From Carya illinoinensis (lineage: Eukaryota; Streptophyta; Magnoliopsida; Fagales; Juglandaceae): a stretch of 64,000 nt of DNA. Of the stretch, positions 26,706 to 39,223 are shown in pieces. A program made the translations under genes and the position numbers. The stretch is from contig NC_056752.1 in NCBI RefSeq assembly GCF_018687715.1, positions 53,476,653 to 53,540,652 of the forward strand, given 5' to 3'. The notes beneath the pieces are model-generated. The model ran no database searches, was not told where the DNA came from, and worked only from the letters and a program-made list of their open reading frames with translations. Position 1 is the stretch's first letter, and every line of letters starts with the position of its first letter.

Positions 26706-28400
26706 TTACACTGATTTAATGGGAATAGCCCGAAGGGGCTGGGCAATATGTAAGGTAATTCCGAACGTTGTCTCCCTCATGTCCATATCTTCTGGCTTCA
26801 TCTCATTTTCAAGCTTCCAATTAAAGTGGTGAAGAAGAGAGGCCAACATGAGGGGTACCATCCGATTGGCCAAAGGCAATCCAGGGCATATTCTTCTTCC
26901 AGCTCCGAAGGGAATGAGCTCGAAATTCGTGCCTTTATAGTCAATGTCATTATCTAGAAACCTTTCAGGCGAAAACTGGTCTGGGTTTGGCCATATGCTC
27001 GGATCTCGTCCCATTCCCCACACGTTGACTAGTATTTGTGCATTCTTTGGCACCGTAAAGCCACATATTTCTACGTCAGCCTCGGCTTTGTGGGGGAGTA
27101 GTAAAGGCGCTGGTGGATGCAACCGAAAGGTTTCCTTCACTGTCGCGAGTAGATAAGGTAATTTTGATATGTCGGATTCTTGAACAAACCCATCCTTGCC
27201 AATGACTTCTTCAAGCTCTTCTCGGACTTTTGCCATTTTGGGGGGATTGTGTAGCAACTCAGCCATTGCCCATTCCACCGCGCTTGATTTTGTGTCGCTC
27301 CCTGCGCTATATAAATCCTGATAGGAAGTATGTGAGAGCTAAGTTTAGAGCTACCTTTTTCTAGGTTTACTGCTATTCAGAGAAAGCAATACTGCATTCA
27401 TAATTCTCTGCCCTGCCGAAGATTAAGTTAACTAACGCTAAGATGATTTTGCATTAGGAAGATAAGATAAAAAAAGATAATGAATCACCAGAAGCAAATG
27501 TTTCATATCGTTGTAGCTCAATTTTGAATTATCGTCTTCAACGAGACTAAGGAGGGAGTCAAGTACATCGCTGCCAGCCTTAGAAGCCTTTGACGTTGCT
27601 CTTAATTGCAAGCGTTCATTGATAATACCATCCAAAATTTCAAACAATTTTGCAGTATAAGCTGTCATCCTCCGGCGTGTACCTTGCGGATCAAATAAAC
27701 GAAGTGCTGGGAAATAGTCTGCAATATTAGGCCTCCCATCTTCTTCCATGGTACCCATTATAAGAGCCTGGAACTCCTGGGATGTATTCGAACTATACTG
27801 GGCCAGGTCAGCGGAGAATAACGTGTTTGAAATGACATTAAAGACTGTTGTGAAGGCAACTCTACCAATATCTATCGCCTCACCACTGTTGCAACTTGCT
27901 CCAATATGGGCAATTAGCTCTTGAACCTTTTTATGTCGAATGGCTTCGGTGGCATCCAGCCGTTGTGGAACAAACATTTCCATGGCTGCAACTTTCCTGA
28001 GACTCCTCCAACCAGTACTCGATGCGGGCAGCCACGCCATTGAGAATTTGTGGTGGTCAAATGCTCGGGCCGCATCCGGGATAGTTCGGCTGGAGAAGGC
28101 TTGGTCGTGTTTTTGCAGTGCTTCTTTGGCTGTGTCTGGAGAGGAAATGACTATGGTGGTTGTGCTGCCGAGCTTGAGAGTCATTAAGGGTCCATGTTGT
28201 TTGGAGAGCTTGGCGAGAGTTTGGTGGGGTTTGTTGCGCAGCTCCAAGCTGATGTTGCCAACAATGGGAAAAGCCTTGGGGCCAGGGGGAAATGAAGGGG
28301 TATTGCCAGACTTCTTCTTTCGGCCCCCAAGACCGGAGGCCAGCACATGAATGGATGCGGACACAAAGGTAATTAACAGCAGCAATGCTATGTAATCCAT
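26706..28400 (-). CDS. CYP76-like cytochrome P450, unit B copy
   Basis: Tandem paralogue of the P450 at 10702-12390, predicted 507 residues. The exons are 27489-28400 (304 codons) and 26706-27317, with a phase-0 intron of 171 bp at the same place. One codon is gained near residue 130 (PASSTGW against PTSTGW), and about fifteen residues differ overall. The hinge [30 protein letters not shown] and haem loop [11 protein letters not shown] are unchanged. Both copies therefore look functional; they could share a substrate or have begun to diverge. The TATA box at 28446-28452 is conserved. The 3.4-kb Helitron-like insert lies about 200 bp past the stop codon, so it may affect 3' processing but not the coding region. 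Confidence 0.93.
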
Positions 28401-28445
28401 TAGGTAAGGAATTCGTTTTAAGCTGCATGAAGAAGCGAAACACCA

Positions 28446-28452
28446 TTTTATA
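28446..28452 (-). promoter_or_regulatory. TATA box of P450 unit B
   Basis: TATAAAA on the minus strand, 46 bp before the start codon, identical in context to the box in unit A. Confidence 0.6.
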
Positions 28453-28585
28453 GTAGCTTTCTGAGGAGAACCATTCCTGTTTCTGAATTCCGAAGGGCAA
28501 AAAAACGTGTGGTGTTAGTAAGCGGACCTGATTGCCGCACCGAAAAGATGGTGGATGCTAGGACCTAATTTTTTGGAATTATTGA

Positions 28586-30544
28586 TAAGTCTAAATGCTG
28601 CATAAAAACAAGAAACATCGTAAAGATCCCTAGGTGTGAATATATACACGCACACACGAGATTCATCACTGATTCGAGAGATTTAAAAATTTTGGTACCT
28701 TAGGGGCTAAGATCTACGCACTATATGCTTATAAATATAATAAGAGAAGTGCCCAGCATTTCTCCCGAATGTGGTTTTTTATTTTTTTTATATTTTTTTA
28801 TTTAGTGATTAAGAAAATATTTTTTTAATAATATTGTGAATTTTTTTTTAAAAAAAATTATTTAAGAATACCAAATAAATGAATGAAAATAAATCAAAAA
28901 GAATACATTCTCGGTAGATTCTCGTGCGCGGAGATGTAGCACTACTCGTATAATAAAGAGCTGGATCACAGTTTACATGAGTTGCAGTACTGCAGAAAGA
29001 GACGCTTGTTTCTGACGACAAAGATGATCGTAGGATCTAAAACGTGTATGGTTGTCCCTCCAAATTGGGAGTGATGGGACCCGTGACCATGCTTCATGGC
29101 CCAAGTTGGGACCACGAAAGAGCAACGGGAGAACGCTGGAAACAAAGGAAAAATATAATGGTAAGGATGCATTAATATGTATTTTAATATGACGTGATTA
29201 GTTAAAAGTTAAATTTTATTAAAAATAATATTAATTTAAATTTTAAATATAAATAAATTAATAGGAGATTATATTTATATATAACAAAATTCAAAAACAA
29301 AACTCTATTATAAATCAATATTAATAAATAAATTAATAGGCGATTAGTTAAAAGTTAAATTTTATTAAAAATAGTGTTAATTTAAATTTTAAATATGAAT
29401 AAATCAGTATTGATATACAGATTAATGCACGATTGTACTTGTATGTAGCAAAATTCTATAACAAAACTCAAAAACAAAACTCTATAAGCGTCTCCATGCA
29501 CCGATGCGCACTAATTGAATGACATGACAGATAAAACGATGGTTTGATATAGAACTGAGAAGCTCTGTACTTAGTAATTTAATTATATCATAAATAAATT
29601 TTATTTATATATATATATATATTCAATCGAAGATGTCATTCACTACCTGTCTATTTCTTCTAATTACTTGAAATAAAATAAATGTGTCTTGCTGTGATTT
29701 GATGTTTTCCTCCATGTATTTGTTGATTGGTATCAATGTTATGTACATGTACGAATTATATTGACTCAAACATGCGAGATGTATTGTACTTAATTAGGTA
29801 ACATGTCTAGACCCTAAACGTACCTAAAAAAATTCTTATGAACGTTAATATTTATAGCGTTAACTGATATATATATATATATATATATGTAGATATATTT
29901 ATAGCGTTAATAAATATACTTATAAACAGATTTTAGCCAAAAAAGAGAAGGGCTTATTGTTTACAAGCCATAAATCTTGAAATTAACCTTACACAATAGA
30001 ATGATATCCATCAATTATATATGATCTCAACATATATGGCGAAGGACACATGTTAGAGAGTAATTATAAGCATGATGCATGATATTTATTATTTACTGTT
30101 TCTGAATTCCGAAAGGCAAAAAACGTGTGGTGTTTGTAAGCGGATCCACACCTGACTCAATAATCGGAAGCCCCACTTAGCTAGCTAGTTAAATACTTAC
30201 CACTTGAAGTAGCAAAAAAAATTATTGGAGCAAGGTGGGAGAGGTTGACAAGAAAATGATCTCTCCCACACGCACGCATACAACCTTTTTCACCATATAC
30301 ATGCATTTCTTATTTTCTTTGACAAAAGGCATGAGAGTTTGCAAAAGATCCAAGGCATGCCAGCAATGCAAGAACATTAATGCATCAATTTACTCATCAT
30401 GTCGATCATCAGCGCGTTTCATACCTTTTAATAATTCTTTCTCCAGTCCAACCCTAATAATAAGGTTCTTTACAAAATTACAAACAGTCAAGCTACTGCG
30501 ATTATGAGCTACAAATTTTATTTCTTTTTAACTAAGTAATGTTA
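28586..30544. other. Spacer between units B and C, no gene
   Basis: AT-rich sequence with MITE-like motifs near 28740-28870, a (TA)n tract near 29609-29623 and another near 29868-29888. A segment near 29180-29460 repeats itself in altered form (TTAGTTAAAAGTTAAATTTTATT occurs twice). No coding sequence recognised. Confidence 0.65.
30096..30185 (-). pseudogene. Relic of P450 upstream region
   Basis: Matches the block just upstream of the two P450 genes (TTTCTGAATTCCGAA, then GTGTGGTGTT, GTAAGCGG, CAATAATCGGAAGCCCCAC). No P450 coding sequence is attached. It may mark a further deleted unit of the array. Confidence 0.7.
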
Positions 30545-32370
30545 GGCTATCACTCAGTAATGATTATTGGGCGTGTACCATAGCACAAACTTAATTTTTT
30601 TTTTATTTTTTTCATTTTTTTATATACTTTTAACATATTTAAATATTTAAAAAAAATAAAAATAAAATAAACAAATACACAAATTCTTTTCTTTAATCAT
30701 TAAATAAAAAATAAATAAATATATGAGCTATCAAATGTGTGGAAAAATTCAACAGCATACTATCATTTTTCTTTAACGAATATAGGGGTCGCCGCCGTAT
30801 GTGCTTGCTTGGTCAATTTGGTACCCCAGTTTGGTGGTTTTACACCCCCCTCCCTCCCTCCCTCCCTCCCTCTACACTAATGACAATATAAATCTTTCAT
30901 AAAAAATAACATAATGGCATATATTCTATGCTATATATGTGGCATTAATGTGTTTATGAACTGGCTGCCAGTGCAGTACTAGTACTGTATATATCTCATC
31001 GTTCAAACTCCATACTAATTTCCCAATGAAACTCTCTCTTTTTTTTCTTTTTTCAAAGCATTCATATAGAAAGTTTGAAATCCATTACTTTAATTATACT
31101 TTATATATCTGTTCAAAATTTAAATATGAATAACAATAAGAACTTAATATATCTTGAATTAAGAGAAGAAATCCCCAATTTAAAGAGGCATTCTAGTTTA
31201 TTCTAAAGTTTTTCAGCCTTAAAGATTTGAGTTTTCCTATTCATAAGCCCTTACACCACACACTACACAATTTTTTATTTTTTTATTTTTTAAATTTTAT
31301 TTAGTTTCTTAAAATAATTGAATTTTTTTATTAATCATCTATATACTACACATTTGGTAAGAGAAAAAAAATTAAAAAATAATAAAAAAGTGTGTGATGT
31401 ATGAAGCTTATGAATAAAATTTTTCTTAAAGATTCAACCACTTAAAGTCTTGAGAGATAAATGAAAAGTAAAATAATTACCACTCGCAAGTTGATGTTAA
31501 AATACATTACTTACTGCATGCGGAAACCATTATATTACCATCATGATTGACAGCAATAATTATAATAAAGGGCATAAAAATGTATAAAAAACTAAAAAGA
31601 AAAAAGAAAATGGCTATTTGCCCTTGTAGGCAACATTTATTAGTGAATTTTACGGATGCATGTAATATTACTCTTATTATTAAGGTACATGAATAAAGGG
31701 CTAAAACAATAGTAATGATCAAATGTAATACTATTTCTATTTTTGAGTCCTTGTTTAGTTAGTTAATATAAAATGAGATAAGATATTTGATTGAAAATTG
31801 AACAAATTATTATTATAATATTAATTTTATTTTAAAATCAGAAAAAATTAAAAATTTAATTATATTTTATATAAAAAATAAAAAAAATTATAATAATTAT
31901 ATAAGATAAAATAAAATAAGATAAAATAATTTAATTTTAAGGAACTAAACAAATTGTGATTTTCAAAAATAATAAATGTGTGATGGTTATTATAAGAGAA
32001 ATGCTTTAGGTCTAAAGTGTGTCTCGAATGATTTTTTTATTTAAAAAAAAAAAAAAAAAACCTAGCCTATTCGGTGTGTTTTCGGCTACATCCATCGGAG
32101 GATGTCGTTGGATCCTTATTATAATAACGACTAATCGTACGTAAAGTTGTGGAATGTATGATAGTAGCAGAGTGTGTACAGATCCAATTATTTATACTAC
32201 TTTTTCTGAGGACATTTATATTCTGTTCTGAGGAGAGCCATTCCTTGTTCTGAATGCAGGATGAGAAATGTGTGGTGTTACTTATAGCAAGAAAGGTGTG
32301 GTGCTACTTGTTAGTAACAGCCCATGTCACGTCAGCCTCCACCGGGCCAGTACCGAGCACGTTTTAATAC
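30545..32370 (-). other. Degraded unit C of the P450 tandem array
   Basis: Collinear with units A and B but shortened. It has the left block (30545-31146), an uninterrupted LINE target site (AACTTA, 31141-31146), and spacer similarity broken by deletions from ~31150 to 32220. It then jumps to P450 promoter-like sequence at ~32226-32370 (CTGAGGAGAGCCATTCC, GTGTGGTGTTAC, CACGTCAGCCTCCAC). The whole P450 coding region and its downstream spacer are missing. The (CCCT)n patch at 30846-30872 belongs to this unit. Confidence 0.75.
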
Positions 32371-32433
32371 ATCCGAAAGTTACCGGTGTTCCATCAGTAT
32401 TGTCGTTGTGAATCGGTGGTGATAAAAGGGAAA

Positions 32434-32608
32434 AGAGAAATGATATTTACAATCGTGATTGTATAAGCGGCGTGTAATCATTTTAAAAAAAATAAATTAA
32501 TATAGGACCTACGTAAAAAAAAAAACTAACTTTTTAATCGTAGACCTCACTTTTTTTCAAAACGATTGTGCTGCATTTGTAATTCTACGACTTTATGTAG
32601 TATTGTTC
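32434..32608. mobile_element. MITE, relative of the unit A Mutator-type MITE
   Basis: Similar along its length to 9142-9315 (GAGAAATGATATTTACAATC at the start, TAGTATTGTTC at the end, shared AACTAACTTTTTAATCGTAG inside). I do not see a 9-bp target duplication, so this is an older copy. Confidence 0.7.
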
Positions 32609-32916
32609 ATGTTAAAAATGTTAGTATGTAGTCTGATTTTATCTTTTTATTTTAATTATTTATGTATTTTTTTAAATTACTTAATGTTTAAGAAAATAGT
32701 TTTACTACATTAATATTTTTTATTTTTTAAAAATATTTAAATATGTTATAAATACTTCTTTAATCATTATATAAATAAACAAAATCGATAACTTTTGTAT
32801 AGATGCATCCTCAGAAAACGCATAATTTCCTATAGGTTATTATCAAGTTATAAATACTAATATTTTTTTTTATATATTTGAGGAGGGGGTTTCGAGCTCA
32901 TACTTCCATTTTGATG

Positions 32917-32918
<2 letters not shown>

Positions 32919-32948
<30 letters not shown>

Positions 32949-32950
32949 GA
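32919..32950. repeat. (TA)n microsatellite
   Basis: TA dinucleotide run just upstream of the gypsy element remnant. Confidence 0.85.
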
Positions 32951-33019
32951 TATATGTTTGTTTATTTACGTGTGAATGAAAAGGAGGATGGTCCTTCAAC
33001 CTGGTAGATTGCGATAAAG

Positions 33020-36000
33020 TATATCCGCTCGAGTTGTTATATTCGAACTTCAAGTGCTTCAAGCAGAGAATAAATATGGGATATATATAATTTATTTAAA
33101 TGTTGTTCAACATATTTATATGCATAAGGGGATTTTGCCCTTTGGGTTGAAAGTCTAGAAGACATATCCAAATATAGGAAATTCAGGCTGGCCAGATAGC
33201 TCATCAGCCCATTAAGGGTCCCCGGCCACAAAGTTAGGATCAATTTATGGTTGTAATCGTGTGAAAAGTCTCAAAATGCAAGAAAGGGGAGGACACATCA
33301 CCCCAACTTCCCCTTACGATGCCTGACCCCAGAGATCCTGTGTAGACTGGCAGGCTATATGCAAGGAGCTATTGATATTCTGACAACAAGTGAAGGGAAG
33401 TCTGATGGAGTGCACCAACAGGAGATAGGGGACATGAAGCCGTGCAATGTTAATTGCGCCACCCTAGAAGTCATGTCGCATTAAAAGAATCCGACTAAAT
33501 GAACTATTAAGGGTACATATCCTCCTGACACAGGGTATTGGTGGCCCACCCCCAAACATCTAGTATAAAAGCCAATCTCCATGTATGAAGAACTCTTTTT
33601 GATTCCTTTACTATCTAGCATGAAATACAAAAGTGATACAAACTTAAGCATAAAAAATTCCCTGACCTCCACTAAGGCCCTCGACCCTCTCTGTTTTTCT
33701 CTGAGTATGTAGGTCCAAGCCCAAAAACCCAAGTCATTGGAGTATAGCCAAAAGACATACAAAACATTACATTGATAGTGACGCCGTTTGTGGAATCTCT
33801 ATAGACTTCACGTGTCCTTCATATGCCTAAGACAACCTGTTTTCAGACAACTCGAGGACAAGAAGAAGCAGCGTTAATAAACATATGGAATCAAGTCTCG
33901 TGGCGATGGAACATCTAGTAAGGAAGGAGAATGAGGCTCTCAAAGGGACTACAAATGAGCTGAAAAATGACAAAGAGCCAAGCAACAACGAAGGCGAAAG
34001 CTCTGGAAATGCTGGAGGGGGGTGATACAGCGAAAGAAAGGAAGAATGTGCAGAATGTCTTCCCACCTCCGCCTGAGTGCATCTTGGCAGATAGCGAGAT
34101 CCAGGACAAGCAAGCACTTAGGAAGGTGGAGTCAAACAATCCACTAGAGTTGGTCCTTCTGGACCCGACCAGCCCTGAAGCCACCGTTAGGGTCGACAGT
34201 GGGGTGACTCTCGAAATGAGGGGCGTCATGTAATAGCTCTTCATGGAGCACTTGGATGTCTTCACCTTGAGTCACGAGGACATGCTCGGAATAGACCTAG
34301 AGGTCATGCAACACCACCTGAGTGTGGACCTTGAGGCTAAGGGATTAGGACTAAAACACTGAAGCTTCAGCACCGAGAATAACATCTTCATCGCTGCAGT
34401 AGTCAACCAATTACTTGCAGTGGGATTTATATGAGAGGCCCATTACCTGGATTGGCTGTCTAACGTGGTGTTGATGAAAATGCAAAATGTCAAATAAAGT
34501 ATGTGTGTAGACTTCACCAACCTGAATAAGGCTTGCCCGAAGGATAGCTTTCCACTTTCGCGTATCAACCTGATTGTTAGCTCCAAGGCAAGTCATCATA
34601 TGCTGAGCTTCATGGACACCTACTCTAGTTACAACCAAATTTGCATGAACCTGAGCGATGAGGAGAAGATGTCATTCATCATAGACCAAGCTAGAGAAGG
34701 TGGAAGCTATACTCCACATGCCCTTCCTTCGAAGTATAAACAAAGTACAAAAATTTGCAGGTTGAGTAGTAGCCCTTAACCATTTTGTATCGAGATCCAC
34801 CGACAAGTGCCTCACATTCTTCAAAGTGCTGTAAAAGGCTCAAACATGGGATGACAAGTGCGATCAAGCGTTCAATGCCCTCAAGAAGTACCTCACCAGC
34901 CCTCCATTGCTCAGCCAGCCCAGATGTGGAGAAGTTATGGTCTTGTATTTATCGGTCTCCTCACAAACGGCCTCCTCAGCCTTGGTAAGAGACAGAGGTG
35001 GGATCCATAAATTCATGCACTACACTAGCCGAGCCTATTGAGGAGAAGAGGCCAAATATCCGCGCATAGAGTAGCTCGCCTTCGACTTGGTGGTAACTAC
35101 TCAGAAGCTCCGCCCGTATTTTCAAGCTCACCCAGTAAAAGTCCTCATCGAGACTCCTTGAAGAAGATCCCACAAAAAGTAAATGACTTAGGCTGCCTCA
35201 CAAACTAGGCCATGGAGTTGAGAGAATTCAACATCAAGTATGCACCACGGACTTCGGTCAAAGGATAAGTGTTGGTGGATTTTGCAACAAAATTCATCAA
35301 CAACCCTAAGGAGGTCGAACATGCACCTCCCATGAAGCTCTGACAAGTCTTGGTTGACGGCACATCTTGCCGGGCCGAAGGGAGAGTTAGGGTGCATATT
35401 GTTATGGATAAAGGTGAAGAACATAATTACACCATTAAGCTGACGTTCAAAACTACGAATAACAAGGTAGAATACGAGACATTATTCTTTGGCCTAACGA
35501 TCATCAAGTCTTTAGGTGTTGAGGAAGTAGAAGTATAAGCTGACTCCCAGGTAGTGGTATGCCAAGTACAAGGGAATTTGGGGCAAAGAGTGAAAAGTTA
35601 AAAAAAATATTTAACACTGATAGAGGCCAAGAACACCCACTTCAAGTACTTCCAAGGGCCAATAAAAAAAAAAAGCAAACAAGTTAGCGAGAGCAATGTT
35701 TGGGCAAAAAAATTATCCCATCCCTAAGCGAACAGTGATCATGATCATCGAGATACCTACCATGAGGATTAAGGTAGTAGAAGTCAAACCGAGAGCCTTG
35801 GAGCGGGTATTGGATATTATTAAATACATAGGCCAATGAAGTACCCAATGATAGGTGGGAAGCCAGGAAGATCTTGAAAAGAGAAGTGCGTTACACTATA
35901 GTCGACGATGTCTTATATCGAAAGGGGTACTCCACACCCTTCCTGAGGTGCATCTCATTCAAAGAAGCTTAATAGGTGCTGGCAGAATTACAAGAGGGAA

Positions 36001-36170
36001 TATGTGGTGACCACTTAGGAGAGAAGGTGCTGGTAGGCAAAGTGATGAAGGTAGAATACTACTGGCCACGCTTCCACCAGGATGCATAGAAGTACATGCG
36101 GAAGTGTAAGAGTTGGAACCAGCTTGACCCAACACATACCTTCCTTGTGATGTCAATGGGTAGGAGTGGA
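33020..36170 (+). mobile_element. Ty3/gypsy LTR retrotransposon, decayed
   Basis: A probable 5' LTR carries TATAAAA at 33564-33570 and ends near ACA at about 33771. It is followed by GACGCCGTTTGTGG (33780-33795), the usual leader/primer-binding-site region of plant gypsy elements. A gag-like frame lies at 33967-34233. The protease/RT linker (HLDVFTLSHEDM) and reverse transcriptase (MCVDFTNLNKACPKDSFPL, then LSFMDTYSSYNQI) lie at 34260-34780. RNase H is at 35340-35540 (LVDGTSC, TNNKVEYETL), and the zinc-binding start of integrase is at 35950-36110 (YYWPRFHQDA). Many stops occur. The integrase core and 3' LTR are not seen, so the element is truncated. The left boundary is approximate. Confidence 0.8.
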
Positions 36171-36179
36171 TCTAATTCC

Positions 36180-36660
36180 CTCAACATGAATATGACACAA
36201 TAGTAACAGGTTTAAATTTAGTCTTAACGAGTTCGGGTCAAAACGGATTGACTCGTTAAGACACAATTGTTTAACAAGTTGATAACAGGTCAACCCGTTT
36301 TGACCCGTTAAGAAAGTTAAAACAAATTACAATTATACCTTTATACCTAAAAGTAAATCTGTTGAAATTTTAATTTGGATATTTTTATTGTTTGGATTGT
36401 AATTTTAGACTTGTAGTTAGTTTTATATTTTTTTAAATAAATATTGTGATTTTAACATTTATATAAAATTGTGATAAACTTAATCAGGTTAAAAGGATTA
36501 ATAGTGGGTTTGTTCAACCCATTTACATAAACATGTTAAAATGGGTAGGATCAGGTCTATTTGAGAGTATTCACTAACGGGTCGTGTTTTGTAAACCCGT
36601 TATATAAATGAGTCATGTTCGAATTGACTCATATAATATAATATACATATTTTGATACGA
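36180..36660. repeat. Dispersed repeat with AACCCGTTTTGACCCGTTAA-type motifs
   Basis: The motif family GGTCAA / CCCGTT / GACCCG recurs in direct and inverted form (for example near 36225-36310 and 36540-36610). Such sequences are typical of non-autonomous plant elements with subterminal repeats. No coding frame. Confidence 0.5.
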
Positions 36661-36849
36661 CACGAATATAATCGGTTAATACGATTTGACATTTTATTAT
36701 ATGGATAATGCTAGGGGGTAGTGTATTTGAGATTTTTTTTTAACATTTTTCATGATTAAGAAAAAAATTACAATTTTATTAATAGTCATTTCTTTAAACA
36801 TTAAGTAAAAAACAAAAATTATAATACCCGAGTGATAATAGGGCCTGTT

Positions 36850-37140
36850 TTTGATAGTAAGAGACTCTCATCCTATCTCATCTCATATTAATATCCAAAC
36901 ACTACAAACAAAAATTGTTTTCAATTTTAAAGTTTCAATTTTTTCATCATATTATTACCAAATCATTATAATTTTTTCAAAATTTCAAATAAAACACAAA
37001 AAAAAAAAAATCAAAATTTCAAATTACAAAACAAAAATGATATTAAAAAGTTATATTCTAATAATGTTTTTTTAATTTTATAATATTTTTATTTAATTTC
37101 TTTTTAATATTTTTTAAAATTTAATAAAATATTATTAAAA
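36850..37140. repeat. AT-rich MITE-like dispersed repeat
   Basis: The block CTCATCTCATATTAATATCCAAACAC and the following A/T-rich stretch are similar to blocks near 9800-10080, 38130-38315 and (other strand) 7370-7500, 31750-31940, 43340-43520 and 48640-48700. It is a high-copy family in this genome. Confidence 0.6.
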
Positions 37141-37388
37141 ACTTTATATACAGTCATTTTTATATATTTTTATATACTCTAATAATAAGATTAATTGCGT
37201 CATTTTTTTAATATAAATATTATAATTTATAATTATATTATGTCACTACTATTTAATAACTACTTCATTACTATTCGCACGTAAAAGTAATCGAACCGTC
37301 GGATTAATCCTACGGTATACATTAAATCCACGACACGGTAGGGTTTAGGTAGCAGTCGGCAGGAGTGGAGATGGGAGTCGTGCTGAGG

Positions 37389-37551
37389 ATGGGAGGGAAA
37401 GGAAGGAGAAGAAGAGAGAAAAACTACAGAGCAGCGCACGGAGGCTACAGCCGCCTCCCTCCCCCGCCAAATCCTACCCAAGTCGATGCTCTCCCCTCCA
37501 AGCTCCGTAAACTCATATCCTTCACTTCCTCTCACTCCCCTAAACCCCAAG

Positions 37552-37606
<55 letters not shown>

Positions 37607-39192
37607 GTATCTTATATGCACATGCTTATGACAAGGTTGTTGAATCTCAAATGGTTTTGTGTTTGTTTCAGGGTCTGCTGCGAAGGATGGTGATGCGAGT
37701 AAAGTATGTTTCTTCTTCTATTCTTATTTCGTCATTAGGATCCCTTCTCTGCCTGATAATAATTCGTTACTAAGAAAGATACAGACTAGCAGTGTTGGAA
37801 TCCATCTATGATTTATGTTTTTTGGATTGTTGATTTTACTGCCGCCAGTTGGTTGATATTTGAACGCGCCTGTTTCTGTTCCCAACACAAATGTGGCTAT
37901 TCATGAATTTTGAGAGTTTCACGAAAACATGTCGACAACTTTGAAAGTCCGGTTATTTCTCAAATGATGATCGGATTATTCAGGATGAAACTAACCAGCG
38001 CTTCCTTAAGCATTCGTTGGGTTTTGTTTGCATTGATTTTGGTGACCTTAGGTTCTTTGTTTTGTTGGTTAATCATGATTTCATGTTTTTAATGGCATTT
38101 ATACAGTGTACCCTCATTTGATTTTACAAAACTTCTCAACTCATCTTATCTGATTATTACAACTTTTTCAAATTTTCACAAAAAATAAAATAAACAATTC
38201 AACTTTTTCAAATCCCATAACAAAAATAATATTAAAAAAAAATATTCTAATAATATTTTATTCAATTTTAAACTTTCATTTTATCTTATTTTTTAAAATA
38301 AACGAGGATGGTACTTCTAGAATGCAAACATACTACTTACTAGTTATTATGTTTTTTATTTTTATTTTTTATGATGAGGTATCCGAGAACTTTCAATGCC
38401 CTAGATAAGGCTCTGGTTCTCGACTAATCACCGAGGTAAAAAACGTTTCCGCCAGCAAATTTGTCACCTTCACCACAGTGCCTTGTTCACAGGGACCATA
38501 TATCAGCCAGGAGCAACCCACCTGTAGGGTATCCTTTCAATGCCTTCCTCGCCCAGTTATTATGTTAGATCTAGTTACCCATAATACTTAACCCTTGCAG
38601 ATTGGCTCAAGTGGTTAAAGCTTCGGACTTGGGGGTATGTTCCCCCAAATTTAAGGTTCAAATCCCATTGGGTGCAAATAATCTATAGGAGCCATTGAAC
38701 TTGGAGATTTTTCCTTTGAATTACCTGAGGTGCACTTGTGGGAAACTCCTTACCTGGGGCCTATGCACCCCTGGGATTAGTTGGGATTCTATTTCCGGAT
38801 ACCTGGTGCCAATCAAAAAAGAAAAAAGTTACCCATCATACTTGTGTTTGATGATGGCTAACTATCGAGCCCTAACTTCCCTAGTTCTATTTAGGCACTC
38901 TTCCGAGCCTTGAGAAACGGCTATAGTGCTTTGACTAGAATTTTGCAACTCACTACGAGAAGTGAGTTTTCGATGGCTGACTACTTGTATGGCTGGAAAC
39001 TCTTTTTTAATATGTAAGCAAGAACTTTTATTGACACGAATTTTATAGCTGGAAACTTAACAGAAAAGTACCAGTTGATCGTGGCTTAAAAAACCTACTT
39101 TGGATTTTCGGTTGTTTTCAATTTTTATTGGATGCTGAAACTAGGAGTGGCCAACAACTGTTTGGATCTTAGTCACGTTTGAAATCTTACTC

Positions 39193-39223
<31 letters not shown>

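Noticed and set aside
38603..38666. Possible tRNA gene (A and B boxes)
   Set aside because: The boxes sit in a SINE with target duplications and no cloverleaf around them.
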